Below the pieces are notes generated by a model. The model saw nothing but the letters and a program-made list of their open reading frames with translations, was not told where the DNA came from and ran no database searches. DNA of 64,000 bases from NCBI RefSeq assembly GCF_014647895.1, contig NZ_BMQB01000001.1, positions 434,001-498,000 of the forward strand, in the 5' to 3' direction. Made by a program: the position numbers and the translations under genes. Source of the stretch: Pilimelia anulata (lineage in GTDB: Bacteria > Actinomycetota > Actinomycetes > Mycobacteriales > Micromonosporaceae). Below, one piece after another: positions 45,694 to 56,314 of the stretch (positions are counted from its first letter, which is position 1; every line of letters begins with the position of its first letter).

Positions 45694-46902
45694 TCAGCCG
45701 GCCTTCTCGGCCAGGGCGAGGAACTGGCGCTTGCCCTCCAGGGCCTTCTCCGCCTCCTTGACCCGGCGGTTGTCGCCGGCCGCGCGGGCCCGCTCCAGCC
45801 GCTGCTCGGCCTCGGCGACCTGCTCGCGCATCTGCCGCAGCAGCGGGTTGTCCGACGGGTCGACCCGTCGCCAGGCCGAGTCCATCGCCTGCCGGATCCG
45901 GTCGTCGACCGCGCGCAGCCGCCGGTCCAGCCCACTCATGGCCTCGCGCGGCACCCGGCCCACCTCGTGCCACTGGCCCTGGATCTCGCGGAGCAGCTTC
46001 TGCGCCGCGGCCGGGTCGGCGTCCACGTCGATCGCCTCGGCCCGGGTCAGCAGCTCCTGCTTGGCGGTCAGGTTCCCCTTCTGCTCGGCGTCGCGGGCGG
46101 AGAACACCTCGCTGCGCCGGCTGAAGAACGCGTCCTGCGCCGCGCGGAACCGCTCCCACAGCTTCTGCTCGGCGTCCTTGCTGGCCCGCGGCGCGGCCTT
46201 CCACTCCGCCATCAGGTCCTTGAGCCGGGTGGCGGTCGGGCCCCAGTCGTCGCTGGCGGACAGCGCCTCGGCCTCGGCGACCAGGGTGTCCTTGGCGCCC
46301 TGGGCCTCCTTGCGCTGGGCGTCCAGGCTGGCGAAGTGGGCGCCGCGGCGGCGGGTGAAGCCGTCCCGGGCGGCGGCGAACCGCTTCCACAGCTCGCCGT
46401 CGGTCTTCTTGTCGATCCCGCGGATCGTCTTCCACTCGTCCAGGATGGCCTTGAGCCGGTCGCCGGCGGCCTTCCAGCCGGTCGACTCGTTGGCCAGCTT
46501 CTCGGCCTCCTCGACCAGCGTGGTCTTGCGGGCGACGGCCTCCACCCGGGCGGCGTCGCGGGCGGCCCGGGCCTCGCCGGCCCGCGCCTCGGCGTCGGCG
46601 GCCAGCTTGTCCAGCCGGGCGGCCAGGCCGTCGAGGTCGCCGACGACCGCGGCGTCGGCGAGCGACGCGCGCAGCCGCTTCACCGTGGACAGCGACTGCT
46701 GGGCGTCGGCGGCGCCGGCGCCCAGCCGGGCGGCGACGAGGTCCACCTCGGTCACGAGGTCGGCGTAGCGGCGCGCGTAGTGGGCGAGCCCCTCCTCCGG
46801 CGTACCGGCCTGCCACGAGCCGACCGCCCGCTCGCCCTCGCCGGTCTTGACCCAGACGGTGCCGTCAGCGTCGATGCGGCCGAAGCTCGTCCAGTCGTTC
46901 AT
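45694..46902 (-). CDS. DUF349 domain coiled-coil protein
   Basis: The 402-residue soluble protein is mostly alpha-helical. It has tandem DUF349 repeats: WKAAGDRLKAILDEWKTIRGIDKKTDGELWKRFAAARDGFTRRRGAHF, then WGPTATRLKDLMAEWKAAPRASKDAEQKLWERFRAAQDAFFSRRSEVF. The N-terminus is DWTSFGRIDADGTVWVKTGEGERAVGSW. The role is not established. ATG 46902 follows GAGGACAGG. The place between miaB and miaA matches other actinomycetes. Confidence 0.9.
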   Translation of the reverse strand: MNDWTSFGRIDADGTVWVKTGEGERAVGSWQAGTPEEGLAHYARRYADLVTEVDLVAARLGAGAADAQQSLSTVKRLRASLADAAVVGDLDGLAARLDKLAADAEARAGEARAARDAARVEAVARKTTLVEEAEKLANESTGWKAAGDRLKAILDEWKTIRGIDKKTDGELWKRFAAARDGFTRRRGAHFASLDAQRKEAQGAKDTLVAEAEALSASDDWGPTATRLKDLMAEWKAAPRASKDAEQKLWERFRAAQDAFFSRRSEVFSARDAEQKGNLTAKQELLTRAEAIDVDADPAAAQKLLREIQGQWHEVGRVPREAMSGLDRRLRAVDDRIRQAMDSAWRRVDPSDNPLLRQMREQVAEAEQRLERARAAGDNRRVKEAEKALEGKRQFLALAEKAG

Positions 46903-47120
46903 CTGCCTGTCCTCGTCTCTCCGGCGGATCGCGCGCGGGGTCACCGTGGGAGTGCCCACCGCCGCACGGCGAGGTCCGCCGCCATGGCACGGCTGTCGTA
47001 CGCATTGTCACAGGTCCCCCCGGGGGTCCCGGAAGCCCCCTTCGCCTACCGTGACCAATAAGTGTCTTGCCCCGAAACGGCCCGTTCCCACCTGGGCGCG
47101 CTGCGTGAGGGCCGTCTCGC

Positions 47121-47126
47121 TACGGT
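47121..47126 (+). promoter_or_regulatory. -10 element TACGGT of a leaderless promoter
   Basis: TACGGT ends 7 bases before GTG 47134 and no ribosome binding site is present. It selects GTG 47134 over the open frame back to 47062. Confidence 0.55.
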
Positions 47127-47133
47127 GGGCGGC

Positions 47134-47883
47134 GTGCCAGTCGTCTCGGTCGCGGTGTGCCCGCACCCGCCCATGCTCATCCCGGAGGTGGCCGCCGGCG
47201 CCGCGCACGAGCTGGCGGCGCTGCGCGCGGCGTGCGCCGCCGCGGTCGCGCCGCTGCGCGCCGCCGACGCGGTCGTCGCGGTCGGCGGCGGCGACCGGAC
47301 CGGCTGGTGGCCCGCGGGCTCCCGGCCCACCCTCGCGCCGTACGGGCTGGAACCGGCGCTGCCGTACGCGCCAGTGGCCGCGCCCCCGCCCGGCGCCGGA
47401 CCGGTCCTGCCGGCGGGCCCGCTGCCGCTCAGCCTGACGGTCGGCGCCTGGCTCCTCGGCCCGGACACCCCGCTGCACGCCGCCACCGCGGCCCCCCTGC
47501 ACCACCCACCCGCCCCCGCCGATGAGGCCCCGGCCGCCGCCGCGGCCGACGCGCTCGGTCGGGGGATCGCCGCGCTGCCCGGCCGGGTCGGGCTGCTCGT
47601 GCTCGGCGACGGCAGCGCCTGCCGCGGCGAGAAGGCCCCCGGCTACGCCGACCCGCGCGCCGCGGGGTACGACGCCCGGCTCGCCGCCCTGCTCGGCGGC
47701 GCCGACCGCGCCGGCCTCGCCGCGCTCGACCCGGCCGGGGCCGCGGCGCTGCTGGTCGCCGGCCACGCCGCGTGGCGGGTGCTCGCCGCCGCCACGGCGG
47801 GCGCCGACTGGGATGGCGAGCTGCGGCACGAGGAGGCGCCGTACGGCGTGGCCTACCTCGTCGCGGCCTGGCGGCCGCGGTGA
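47134..47883 (+). CDS. Class III extradiol dioxygenase-like (LigB fold) protein
   Basis: The 249-residue protein starts [18 protein letters not shown], which resembles the metal-binding start of LigB-type class III extradiol dioxygenases. It also contains [12 protein letters not shown] and [31 protein letters not shown]. Actinomycetes keep this gene directly before miaA (Rv2728c in M. tuberculosis occupies the same place), so a ring-cleavage role is doubtful and the function is unknown. Its stop overlaps the miaA start (GTGA). Confidence 0.8.
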   Translation: MPVVSVAVCPHPPMLIPEVAAGAAHELAALRAACAAAVAPLRAADAVVAVGGGDRTGWWPAGSRPTLAPYGLEPALPYAPVAAPPPGAGPVLPAGPLPLSLTVGAWLLGPDTPLHAATAAPLHHPPAPADEAPAAAAADALGRGIAALPGRVGLLVLGDGSACRGEKAPGYADPRAAGYDARLAALLGGADRAGLAALDPAGAAALLVAGHAAWRVLAAATAGADWDGELRHEEAPYGVAYLVAAWRPR

Positions 47884-48818
47884 CCGGCCCGCTCGTCGTC
47901 GCGGTCGTCGGGCCCACCGCCACCGGCAAGTCCGACCTGGCGCTCGACCTCGCGGCGGCGCTCGGCGGCGAGGTGGTCAACGCCGACGCCATGCAGCTCT
48001 ACCGCGGGATGGACATCGGCACCGCGAAGCTCCCGCCCGCCGAGCGCCGCGGCGTCCCGCACCACGCCCTCGACCTGTGGGACGTCACCGAGCCGGCGAG
48101 CGTCGTCGCGTACCGGGACGCCGCCCGGGCCGCCGTCGCCGGCGTGCACGCCCGCGGCCGGCTGCCGCTGCTGGTCGGCGGCTCCGGCCTGTACGTGCGC
48201 GCGGTGCTGGAGGAGCTGGCCTTCCCCGGCACCGACCCGGACCGCCGGGCGGCGCTGGAGGCCGAGCTGGCCGACGTCGGCCCGGCCGCGCTGCACGCCC
48301 GGCTCGCCGCGCTGGACCCGGCCGCCGCGGCGGCGATCCTGCCGGGCAACGGGCGGCGGATCGTCCGGGCGCTGGAGGTCATCGGGCTGACCGGGGGGCC
48401 GTTCGCCGCGGTGCTGCCGGCCCCGGTGCCGCACTACCGGTACGTGTCCGTGGGCGTCGACCGCGACCCCGCGGCCCTGGACGCCCGGATCGACGCCCGG
48501 GTGGACCGGATGTGGGCCGCTGGCCTGCTCGACGAGGTGGCCGCGCTGGCCGCCCGCGGGCTGCGCGAGGGCCGCACGGCCGGGCGGGCGCTGGGGTACC
48601 GGCAGGCGCTCGCCCAGCTCGACGGCGCGTGCGACGGGGACACCGCGCGGGCCGACACCGCGCGGGCGACGCGGCGGTTCGTCCGCCGGCAGCGGTCCTG
48701 GTTCCGCCGCGACCCGGCGGTCCGCTGGCTGGACGGCGACCGCCCGGACCTGGTCGAAGCGGCCATCTCGGTCGTCGGGGCGGCATCCCGGGCGGGCGCC
48801 GGCGACGGTGCGTCATGA
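47880..48818 (+). CDS. miaA: tRNA dimethylallyltransferase MiaA
   Basis: MiaA transfers the dimethylallyl group to A37 of tRNAs reading UNN codons; MiaB then methylthiolates it. The 312-residue protein has the P-loop [48 protein letters not shown] and a C-terminal [14 protein letters not shown] 47880 overlaps the preceding stop, so translation is coupled. Confidence 0.95.
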   Translation: MTGPLVVAVVGPTATGKSDLALDLAAALGGEVVNADAMQLYRGMDIGTAKLPPAERRGVPHHALDLWDVTEPASVVAYRDAARAAVAGVHARGRLPLLVGGSGLYVRAVLEELAFPGTDPDRRAALEAELADVGPAALHARLAALDPAAAAAILPGNGRRIVRALEVIGLTGGPFAAVLPAPVPHYRYVSVGVDRDPAALDARIDARVDRMWAAGLLDEVAALAARGLREGRTAGRALGYRQALAQLDGACDGDTARADTARATRRFVRRQRSWFRRDPAVRWLDGDRPDLVEAAISVVGAASRAGAGDGAS

Positions 48819-48825
48819 TGGTCCG

Positions 48826-49680
48826 GTGACATCGCTGAGGATCCCGTTCGCCAAGGGGCACGGCACCGGCAACGACTTCGTCATCCTGCCGGACGCCGAC
48901 GGCGCGCTGCCGCTGACCGCCGCCGACGTGGCGGCCCTCTGCGACCGCCGGTTCGGCCTCGGCGGCGACGGCCTGCTCCGGGTGGTGCGCACGGCCAAGC
49001 ACCCCGACTCGGCCGGGTACGCCGACCGGGCGGACTGGTTCATGGACTACTGGAACGCCGACGGCTCGTACGGCGAGACCTGCGGCAACGGCGTGCGCAC
49101 GTTCGTCCGGTACCTGATCGACGCCGGCCTGGCGCCGTGGCCCGCGGCCGGCCCGCTGCCGATCGCCACCCGGGCCGGGGTGGTCTCGGTGCGCCCGGAC
49201 GGCCCGGACGTCGCCGTGGACATGGGCCGCCCCCGGCACCTGGGGCCGGCGGCGGCGACGATCCCCGGCCACACCCTGTCGGGCACCGCGGTGGACGTCG
49301 GCAACCCGCACCTGGTCTGCCCGCTGCCGGCCGGCGTCGACCTGGACGAACTGGACCTGGCCGGGCTGCCCGGCTACGACCCCGGCCTGTTCCCGCGCGG
49401 CGCGAACGTCGAGTTCCTGGTGCCGGCCCCGGCGGTGCCGGGCGCGGACGTCGCGGTCCGGATGCGGGTGTACGAGCGGGGGGTCGGCGAGACGCTGTCC
49501 TGCGGCTCGGGCGCGTGCGCGGTCGCCTCGGTGGCGCTGCGCGCCGCCGGGCCGGCCGACGGCACGGTGGCCGTGGACCTGCCCGGCGGGCGGCTGACGA
49601 TCACCTTCGCCGGGGACACCTGCTGGATGTCCGGGCCGGCGGTCATCGTCGCCGACGGCCACCTCACCCTCCCGGCCTGA
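48826..49680 (+). CDS. dapF: Diaminopimelate epimerase DapF
   Basis: DapF converts LL- to meso-diaminopimelate for peptidoglycan and lysine. The 284-residue protein has both catalytic cysteines: C86 in ETCGNGVRTF and C226 in LSCGSGACAV. KGHGTGNDFVILPD is at the N-terminus. GTG 48826 lies 7 bases after the miaA stop; CATGAT at 48814-48819 may serve as a -10 for an extra leaderless transcript. dapA of the same pathway is at 11.7 kb. Confidence 0.95.
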   Translation: MTSLRIPFAKGHGTGNDFVILPDADGALPLTAADVAALCDRRFGLGGDGLLRVVRTAKHPDSAGYADRADWFMDYWNADGSYGETCGNGVRTFVRYLIDAGLAPWPAAGPLPIATRAGVVSVRPDGPDVAVDMGRPRHLGPAAATIPGHTLSGTAVDVGNPHLVCPLPAGVDLDELDLAGLPGYDPGLFPRGANVEFLVPAPAVPGADVAVRMRVYERGVGETLSCGSGACAVASVALRAAGPADGTVAVDLPGGRLTITFAGDTCWMSGPAVIVADGHLTLPA

Positions 49681-49695
49681 CCCCGCCGGGGCGCG

Positions 49696-51096
<1,401 letters not shown>

Positions 51097-51289
51097 TTGT
51101 ACCCGGCGCCCCCCGGGCCCCCGCGCGCCGCCCCACCGGGGTGAACGCAAGATCGACCGATCCCGATGGCCGCGGGCTAAACCGGGTGCCGGGGTGGCGC
51201 GGGGCGTGCCACCATGGAGCGGTGGCGGGGGATCGCCGCCCCGGCCGGGACCCCCGGCCGGATCCGGACCACCGGGGAGAGTGCCCATT

Positions 51290-52702
51290 TTGCGTAGCCA
51301 ACACGACGTCGCACCGGAGTTCGACCAGCACCCCGAGCTGACCGGCGGCGACCTCGAACTGGCCGAGCGGCACGCCCTGCGCCGAGTGGCCGGTTTGTCC
51401 ACCGAGCTGACCGACGTCACCGAGGTCGAGTACCGCCAGCTCCGGCTGGAGCGGGTCGTCCTGGTCGGCGTCTGGACCGAGGGCAGCGCCGCCGACGCCG
51501 ACAACTCCCTCGCCGAGCTGGCGCAGCTCGCCGAGACCGCCGGCTCGGTCGTCCTGGACGGGGTCATCCAGCGGCGCGGCCGCCCCGACCCGGCCACCTT
51601 CGTCGGCCGCGGCAAGGTCGACGAGCTGCGCGGCATCGTCGTCGCGGTCGGCGCCGACACGGTCATCTGCGACGGCGAGCTGTCGCCGTCCCAGCTCCGC
51701 AACCTGGAGCAGCAGACCAAGGTCAAGGTCATCGACCGGACCGCGCTGATCCTCGACATCTTCGCCCAGCACGCCAAGAGCCGCGAGGGCAAGGCGCAGG
51801 TCGAGCTGGCCCAGCTCGAGTACCTGCTGCCGCGGCTGCGCGGCTGGGGCGAGGCGCTGTCCCGGCAGGGCGGCGGCGCCGGCGGCGGGGCGGGCGGCGG
51901 CGTCGGCCTGCGCGGCCCCGGCGAGACCAAGCTGGAGACGGACCGGCGCCGGATCAACTCCCGGATCGCCCGGCTGCGCCGCGAGATCAAGCACATGAAG
52001 ACCGCCCGGGCCACCAAGCGGGCCGGCCGGGCCCGCACCGGCATCCCGCACGTCGCCATCGCCGGGTACACCAACGCCGGCAAGTCCAGCCTGCTCAACC
52101 GGCTCACCGGCGCCGGCGTCCTGGTGGAGAACGCCCTGTTCGCCACCCTGGACCCGACCACCCGGCGGGCCGAGACCGCGGACGGGCGGCAGTACGTCGT
52201 GTCCGACACCGTCGGCTTCGTCCGGCACCTGCCGCACCAGATCGTCGAGGCGTTCCGCTCGACGCTGGAGGAGGTGGCCGAGTCCGACCTCGTCGTGCAC
52301 GTCGTCGACGGCGCCCACCCCGACCCCGAGGAGCAGGTCCGGGCCGTCCGCGAGGTGCTGGCCGAGGTCGGCGCCGACCGGCTGCCCGAACTGCTGGTGA
52401 TCAACAAGACCGACGCCGCGGACGACGACGCGCTGCTGCGGCTCAAGCGGCTCTGGCCCGACGCCGTCCTCGTCTCCGCCCGCCGCAACACCGGCGTCGG
52501 GGCGCTGCGCGCGGCCCTGGAGGACCGGCTGCCGCTGCCGCCGGTGGAACTCACCGTGACCGTCCCGTACCGCGACGGCCGGCTCGTCAGCCGCGTCCGC
52601 CGCGAGGGGCAGGTGCTCGACAGCCGGGAGACCGAGGAGGGCGTCTGGCTGCACGTACGCGTCGACGAGGCGCTCGCCGCGGCCCTGCGTACGCACGCCT
52701 GA
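51290..52702 (+). CDS. hflX: Ribosome-associated GTPase HflX
   Basis: HflX splits stalled 70S ribosomes under stress. The 470-residue protein has the N-terminal HflX domain ([60 protein letters not shown]), a Gly-rich loop, and [12 protein letters not shown]. The GTPase domain has G1 GYTNAGKSS at about 259, G3 DTVGF and G4 NKTD. I prefer TTG 51290 because GGGGAGAG lies 8 bases upstream; GTG 51281 is the alternative. A hairpin follows at 52724-52775. Confidence 0.93.
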   Translation: MRSQHDVAPEFDQHPELTGGDLELAERHALRRVAGLSTELTDVTEVEYRQLRLERVVLVGVWTEGSAADADNSLAELAQLAETAGSVVLDGVIQRRGRPDPATFVGRGKVDELRGIVVAVGADTVICDGELSPSQLRNLEQQTKVKVIDRTALILDIFAQHAKSREGKAQVELAQLEYLLPRLRGWGEALSRQGGGAGGGAGGGVGLRGPGETKLETDRRRINSRIARLRREIKHMKTARATKRAGRARTGIPHVAIAGYTNAGKSSLLNRLTGAGVLVENALFATLDPTTRRAETADGRQYVVSDTVGFVRHLPHQIVEAFRSTLEEVAESDLVVHVVDGAHPDPEEQVRAVREVLAEVGADRLPELLVINKTDAADDDALLRLKRLWPDAVLVSARRNTGVGALRAALEDRLPLPPVELTVTVPYRDGRLVSRVRREGQVLDSRETEEGVWLHVRVDEALAAALRTHA

Positions 52703-52723
52703 CGCCCGCCGGACCGCCCGCCG

Positions 52724-52775
52724 CCACCGCCCGGACACCGCCGCCCCGGCCCGCGGCGGCGGCCGGGCGCGGTGG
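52724..52775 (+). terminator. Hairpin after hflX
   Basis: CCACCGCCCGG pairs with CCGGGCG-CG-GTGG (52763-52775) with a 2-base bulge, and the loop can pair further (CCGCCGC with GCGGCGG). It is a probable terminator. Confidence 0.5.
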
Positions 52776-52787
52776 TCCGGGTCACCG

Positions 52788-52807
52788 ACAGTGGCGTGCG
52801 ACACTGT
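52788..52807. promoter_or_regulatory. Dyad ACAGTG-N8-CACTGT before the exported tail-rich protein
   Basis: Two perfect 6-base arms lie 6-25 bases before ATG 52813, where the core promoter of a short-leader gene would be. It is a possible operator. Confidence 0.4.
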
Positions 52808-52812
52808 TTGCC

Positions 52813-54477
52813 ATGTGGTTGAGGAGCCATCGACCGGCCGCCGGCCGGACGGGCCGCGCAATTTCGGACACCCCGCCGGCGCGCGCGCTCGCCGCCGCGG
52901 CCGTCGCCGTCGCGGTCCTCGCGCCGGGCGCGCCCGCCGCGGCCGCCGCCGGCACCAAGGTCTGCGCCGCCACGGACGACCGGCTGTCCGAGATCTCCGG
53001 CCTCGTCGCCACGGCCAAGGGCTACATCGTCATCAACGACAGCACCGAGCTGGAGGAGCGCAAGCGCGTCTTCTACCTCGACGCCAAGTGCAGGGTGAAG
53101 GACACCGTCGCCTTCCCGACCAGCCCCCGCGACCCCGAGGACCTGGCCCTGAGCCCGGACGGCAAGACCCTGTGGATCGCCGACACCGGGGACAACGACG
53201 GCAAGCGCGAGACCGTCGCCGTCTGGCGCATGCCGGTCGACGGCAAGAAGCCCCCCGAGCTGTACCGGCTGACCTACCCCGACGGGGCCAAGGACGCCGA
53301 GGCGCTGCTGGTCGGCCGCGACGGCCTGCCGGTGCTGGTCACCAAGGGCAGCAAGGCGCTGGTGTACCTGCCGGCCGGGCCGCTGAGGAAGGGCGCCGCC
53401 GGTACCGCACTCAAGCGGGTCGGCGAGGTCGCCGTACCGCGGACCACCACCGCGACCGCGCTCGGCGTCCTCGGCCGGCTGGTGATCACCGGCGGGGCCG
53501 CGGCGCCCGGCGGCGGGCGGGTGGCGCTGCGCACGTACGCCGACGCGTTCGAGTGGGACGTCCCCGACGGCGACATCGTCAAGGCGATCATCGGCGGCAA
53601 GCCGCGGGTCACCCCGCTGCCGGACGAGCCGTGGGGCGAGTCGCTCGCGTACACCCCGGACGGGCAGCGGTACCTGACGATCTCCGAGACGGCGCAGGAC
53701 GTCGACCTCAAGCCCACCATCCAGTCGTACGCCCCCGCCGCCGTCACCGCGACGGCCCCGCCCGCGGCCACGGCCGACCGGGCGAAGCCCGGCCTCCTCA
53801 GCTCGCTCAGCCTCGCTGACATCACCAAGATCGTCGCCGGCGTCGGCGTCCTCGGGCTGATCCTCGTCGGCGTCGGCGTCCTCGGCATCACCCGGGCCCG
53901 CCGGAAGCGCCGGGCCGAGAGCGGCCCGGCCGCCGACCAGCCGGCCGAGCGCGACCAGCAGGACCGGCGACCGGTCCCGGCGGGTGCGGCGGCGGTCCCG
54001 GCGGGCGCCGCGGCCGCGGTCGGCGGCCCCGGTGCTCCCGGTGCCGGCCCGCGCGGTGGCCCCGGTGCCGGTCCGCGCGGCGGTCCCGGCGGCGGGCGGC
54101 CGCGGGTGGGCACGGGCGACGGCGGCGGGCGCGGCGGTCCGGCCACCCCCGGCGACGGCCCCGGCGCCGCGCCGCGCGGCGGACCGGGCGGCGCCGCGCG
54201 CGGTGGCGGCGCGTCCCGGGGCGCTCCCGGCGGCGCGGGACGCGGGGGAGCGGGCGGCCCCGGCGTGGGGGTCGGCTCCGCGGCGGTCGGGTCGGCGAAG
54301 CCGCGCGGCGGCGCCCCGGTGCCCGGCAAGCCGACCGGCAGCGCGACGGTCCCGGCGCCCGGCGCCCGGCCGCACCGCCCCGGCACGCCGGCGCAGGCGC
54401 CGCCGGGCACGACGACGGGAAACATCTACCGCGGCAGCCGCGACCCCCGCCCGAACGACGACCCGAACCCCCGCTGA
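52813..54477 (+). CDS. Exported, membrane-anchored protein with beta-propeller-like domain and Gly/Pro/Arg tail
   Basis: The 554-residue protein has an N-terminal signal segment (ALAAAAVAVAVLAPGAPAAAAA). An extracellular domain of about 290 residues follows with propeller-like repeats (DRLSEISGLVATAKGYIVINDS; DPEDLALSPDGKTLWIADTGDND; ESLAYTPDGQRYLTISE). Next come one membrane helix near 340-360 (IVAGVGVLGLILVGVGVLGI) and a cytosolic tail of about 190 residues made almost only of Gly, Pro, Ala and Arg. The function is unknown. Its position next to lexA matches the Ala/Gly-rich membrane protein Rv2721c of M. tuberculosis, so it may be a counterpart. Confidence 0.82.
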   Translation: MWLRSHRPAAGRTGRAISDTPPARALAAAAVAVAVLAPGAPAAAAAGTKVCAATDDRLSEISGLVATAKGYIVINDSTELEERKRVFYLDAKCRVKDTVAFPTSPRDPEDLALSPDGKTLWIADTGDNDGKRETVAVWRMPVDGKKPPELYRLTYPDGAKDAEALLVGRDGLPVLVTKGSKALVYLPAGPLRKGAAGTALKRVGEVAVPRTTTATALGVLGRLVITGGAAAPGGGRVALRTYADAFEWDVPDGDIVKAIIGGKPRVTPLPDEPWGESLAYTPDGQRYLTISETAQDVDLKPTIQSYAPAAVTATAPPAATADRAKPGLLSSLSLADITKIVAGVGVLGLILVGVGVLGITRARRKRRAESGPAADQPAERDQQDRRPVPAGAAAVPAGAAAAVGGPGAPGAGPRGGPGAGPRGGPGGGRPRVGTGDGGGRGGPATPGDGPGAAPRGGPGGAARGGGASRGAPGGAGRGGAGGPGVGVGSAAVGSAKPRGGAPVPGKPTGSATVPAPGARPHRPGTPAQAPPGTTTGNIYRGSRDPRPNDDPNPR

Positions 54478-54490
54478 CCGACCGCGGCTG

Positions 54491-55264
54491 CTAGACGCGG
54501 CGGAGGACCGCCACCACCCGGCCGAGGATCGACGCGTCGTCGGCCGGGATCGGGTCGTAGGCCGGGTTCGCCGGCAGCAGCCACGGCCGCCCGTCCCGCG
54601 GCCGGTACGTCTTCACGGTCGCCTCGTTGTCGATCAGCGCCGCGACGATCTGCCCCGGATCGGCGGTCTGCTGCCGCCGCACGACCACCCAGTCGCCGTC
54701 GCAGATCGCCGCCTCGACCATCGAGTCGCCGCGTACCTGGAGCACGAAGTGCTCGCCCTCGCCGACGAACTCCCGCGGCAGCGGGAACACGCCCTCGACC
54801 GACTGCTCGGCCAGGATCGGCGCGCCGGCGGCGATGCTGCCCAGCATCGGTACGTACGCGGGGGTGGGCTGGCCCGCCCGGACCGCCGCCTCGTCCTCCT
54901 CCGCCGGGCGCACGTCCACCGCACGCGGCCGGTTCGGGTCGCGGCGCAGCAGGCCCTTGCGCTCCAGCTCCTTGAGTTGGTACGCCACGCTCGACGGCGA
55001 CACCAGCCCGACCGCCTCGCCGATCTCCCGGACGCTCGGCGGGTAGCCCCGCTCGGCCACCCACTCGCGCATCACCGTCAGGATGCGCCGCTGCCGCTCG
55101 GTCAGCGCCGCCGCGACGTGGTCGCCGGACAGCTCGGGGGCCGGGACGGCCCGCAGGGCCGGGCCGGTGCGGGGGCGGCTGCGCTCGCGGGCCGCGGTCG
55201 GCGCCGCCCGCCCCGTCCTGCCGGTGCCGCCCGTCGGCCGCCCCGCGCGTTCACCGCTAGCCAC
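54491..55264 (-). CDS. lexA: SOS repressor LexA
   Basis: LexA represses damage-response genes and cleaves itself when RecA filaments form. The 257-residue protein has a winged helix (about 51-110: [53 protein letters not shown]), the Ala146-Gly147 cleavage bond in SIAAGAPI, and catalytic Ser181 and Lys218 ([22 protein letters not shown]). The N-terminal 45 residues are a disordered extension. GTG 55264 is chosen to give near-usual length; ATG 55375 is possible. A LexA box lies about 200 bases upstream. Confidence 0.95.
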   Translation of the reverse strand: MASGERAGRPTGGTGRTGRAAPTAARERSRPRTGPALRAVPAPELSGDHVAAALTERQRRILTVMREWVAERGYPPSVREIGEAVGLVSPSSVAYQLKELERKGLLRRDPNRPRAVDVRPAEEDEAAVRAGQPTPAYVPMLGSIAAGAPILAEQSVEGVFPLPREFVGEGEHFVLQVRGDSMVEAAICDGDWVVVRRQQTADPGQIVAALIDNEATVKTYRPRDGRPWLLPANPAYDPIPADDASILGRVVAVLRRV

Positions 55265-55462
55265 TGGCCCCGTCCCATCCCGTGCGCGCCGCAACCGTCG
55301 GCGGCCGCCGACGCGGGCCGCAGGGCGGGTCGTGCCGGTCCACCGCCGTCCGCGGGGCGGCCGGGCGTCCACCATCGAGGGTGCGCACCGGCGCCGGCCT
55401 GCGGAATCGGTCCCCGACCGACAAACCTGCCGCCTCGACCGTAGTGGGTCGCGGCCGGTTTT

Positions 55463-55478
55463 TCAAACACCTGTACGA
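55463..55478. promoter_or_regulatory. LexA box in the lexA-nrdR interval
   Basis: TCAAACACCTGTACGA matches TCGAAC-N4-GTTCGA at 10 of 12 defined positions and shares the ACCT centre with the recA box. It probably mediates lexA autoregulation and could also affect nrdR-nrdJ. Confidence 0.75.
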
Positions 55479-55557
55479 CAAAGTCCCGGATTCCGCGCCC
55501 CGCGGGAGCGGGTGTCGGCTTGCGCGGCGGTCGGGCGGCGGAATAACGTCACACCCA

Positions 55558-55576
55558 ACATGTAGTAGTTACATGT
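55558..55576. promoter_or_regulatory. ACATGT-N7-ACATGT upstream of nrdR
   Basis: Two copies of the palindrome ACATGT, 7 bases apart, sit in an AT-rich patch about 200 bases before nrdR. They may be NrdR or other operator half-sites; the spacing does not fit known paired NrdR boxes. Confidence 0.35.
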
Positions 55577-55778
55577 GTGTAGCTTGCCAATAACTTGGGG
55601 TTGCCGGCGCGAGTGGCCGGTACCGGCGGTGCCCACCCGGGGGCGGTGGGTCAGCGCCGCCCGGGCGGTCGCGGGCCGGGGCGGGACGCCCGCGGCGCCC
55701 GTCGTCCGGCGGTACGTTGGCGGCGTGGCCCGCGGGGTCCGCCGGCCGACCCCGAGCGTGTACAGAGAGGGTTCGCGG

Positions 55779-56270
55779 GTGCGCTGTCCGTACTGCCGTT
55801 TCCCCGACTCGCGGGTGGTCGACTCCCGCGAGGCGGACGACGGCCAGTTGATCCGTCGTCGCCGCTCCTGCCCGGACTGCGGCAAGCGGTTCACCACCGT
55901 CGAGGAGGCGGTGCTGGCGGTGGTCAAGCGCAGCGGCGTGACCGAGCCGTTCAGCCGTCCCAAGATCATCGGCGGGGTGCGCAAGGCGTGCCAGGGGCGG
56001 CCGGTCGACGACGACGCTCTGGCGCTGCTGGCGCAGCGGGTCGAGGAGACGGTCCGGTCCCGCGGCGCCGCCGAGATCCCCAGCCACGAGGTCGGCCTGG
56101 CCATCCTCGGGCCGCTGCGCGAACTGGACGAGGTCGCGTACCTCCGGTTCGCGAGCGTGTACCGGTCCTTCGAGTCGTTGACGGACTTCGAGAACGAGAT
56201 CGCCGCCCTGCGCGACGACGCCGCGGCCCGGGTCGAGCCCGGCCCGGCGGGCGCGGGCGCCACACCCTGA
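55779..56270 (+). CDS. nrdR: Transcriptional repressor NrdR
   Basis: NrdR is a zinc-finger and ATP-cone protein that represses ribonucleotide reductase genes when dATP is high. The 163-residue protein has zinc ligands C3, C6, C31, C34 ([21 protein letters not shown]) and an ATP-cone ([27 protein letters not shown]). It ends with an acidic Ala/Pro tail. GTG 55779 has AGAGAGG upstream. nrdJ follows 44 bases later in the same direction. Confidence 0.95.
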   Translation: MRCPYCRFPDSRVVDSREADDGQLIRRRRSCPDCGKRFTTVEEAVLAVVKRSGVTEPFSRPKIIGGVRKACQGRPVDDDALALLAQRVEETVRSRGAAEIPSHEVGLAILGPLRELDEVAYLRFASVYRSFESLTDFENEIAALRDDAAARVEPGPAGAGATP

Positions 56271-56314
56271 GCACATCCCGGCGCGCGGCGCGCGCCGGTC
56301 GAGGAGGTACCACC

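Larger units (their letters stand above)
55265..55778. other. lexA-nrdR divergent intergenic region
   Basis: No gene is supported in these 514 bases. They hold a LexA box (55463-55478), a pair of ACATGT palindromes (55558-55576), and a TAGCTT -10 candidate at 55580. The LysM/ChiZ-type gene often found here in other actinomycetes is absent. Confidence 0.65.

Noticed and set aside
55416..55424. TTGTCGGTC (minus strand) upstream of lexA as a PafBC/RecA-NDp element
   Set aside because: The first block matches 8 of 9 positions, but 8 bases downstream there is ATTCCG instead of a TANNNT -10.
55560..56314. Cobalamin riboswitch before the class II ribonucleotide reductase
   Set aside because: No B12-box or conserved junction sequence was seen upstream of nrdR or nrdJ; B12 riboswitches usually control the B12-independent enzyme instead.
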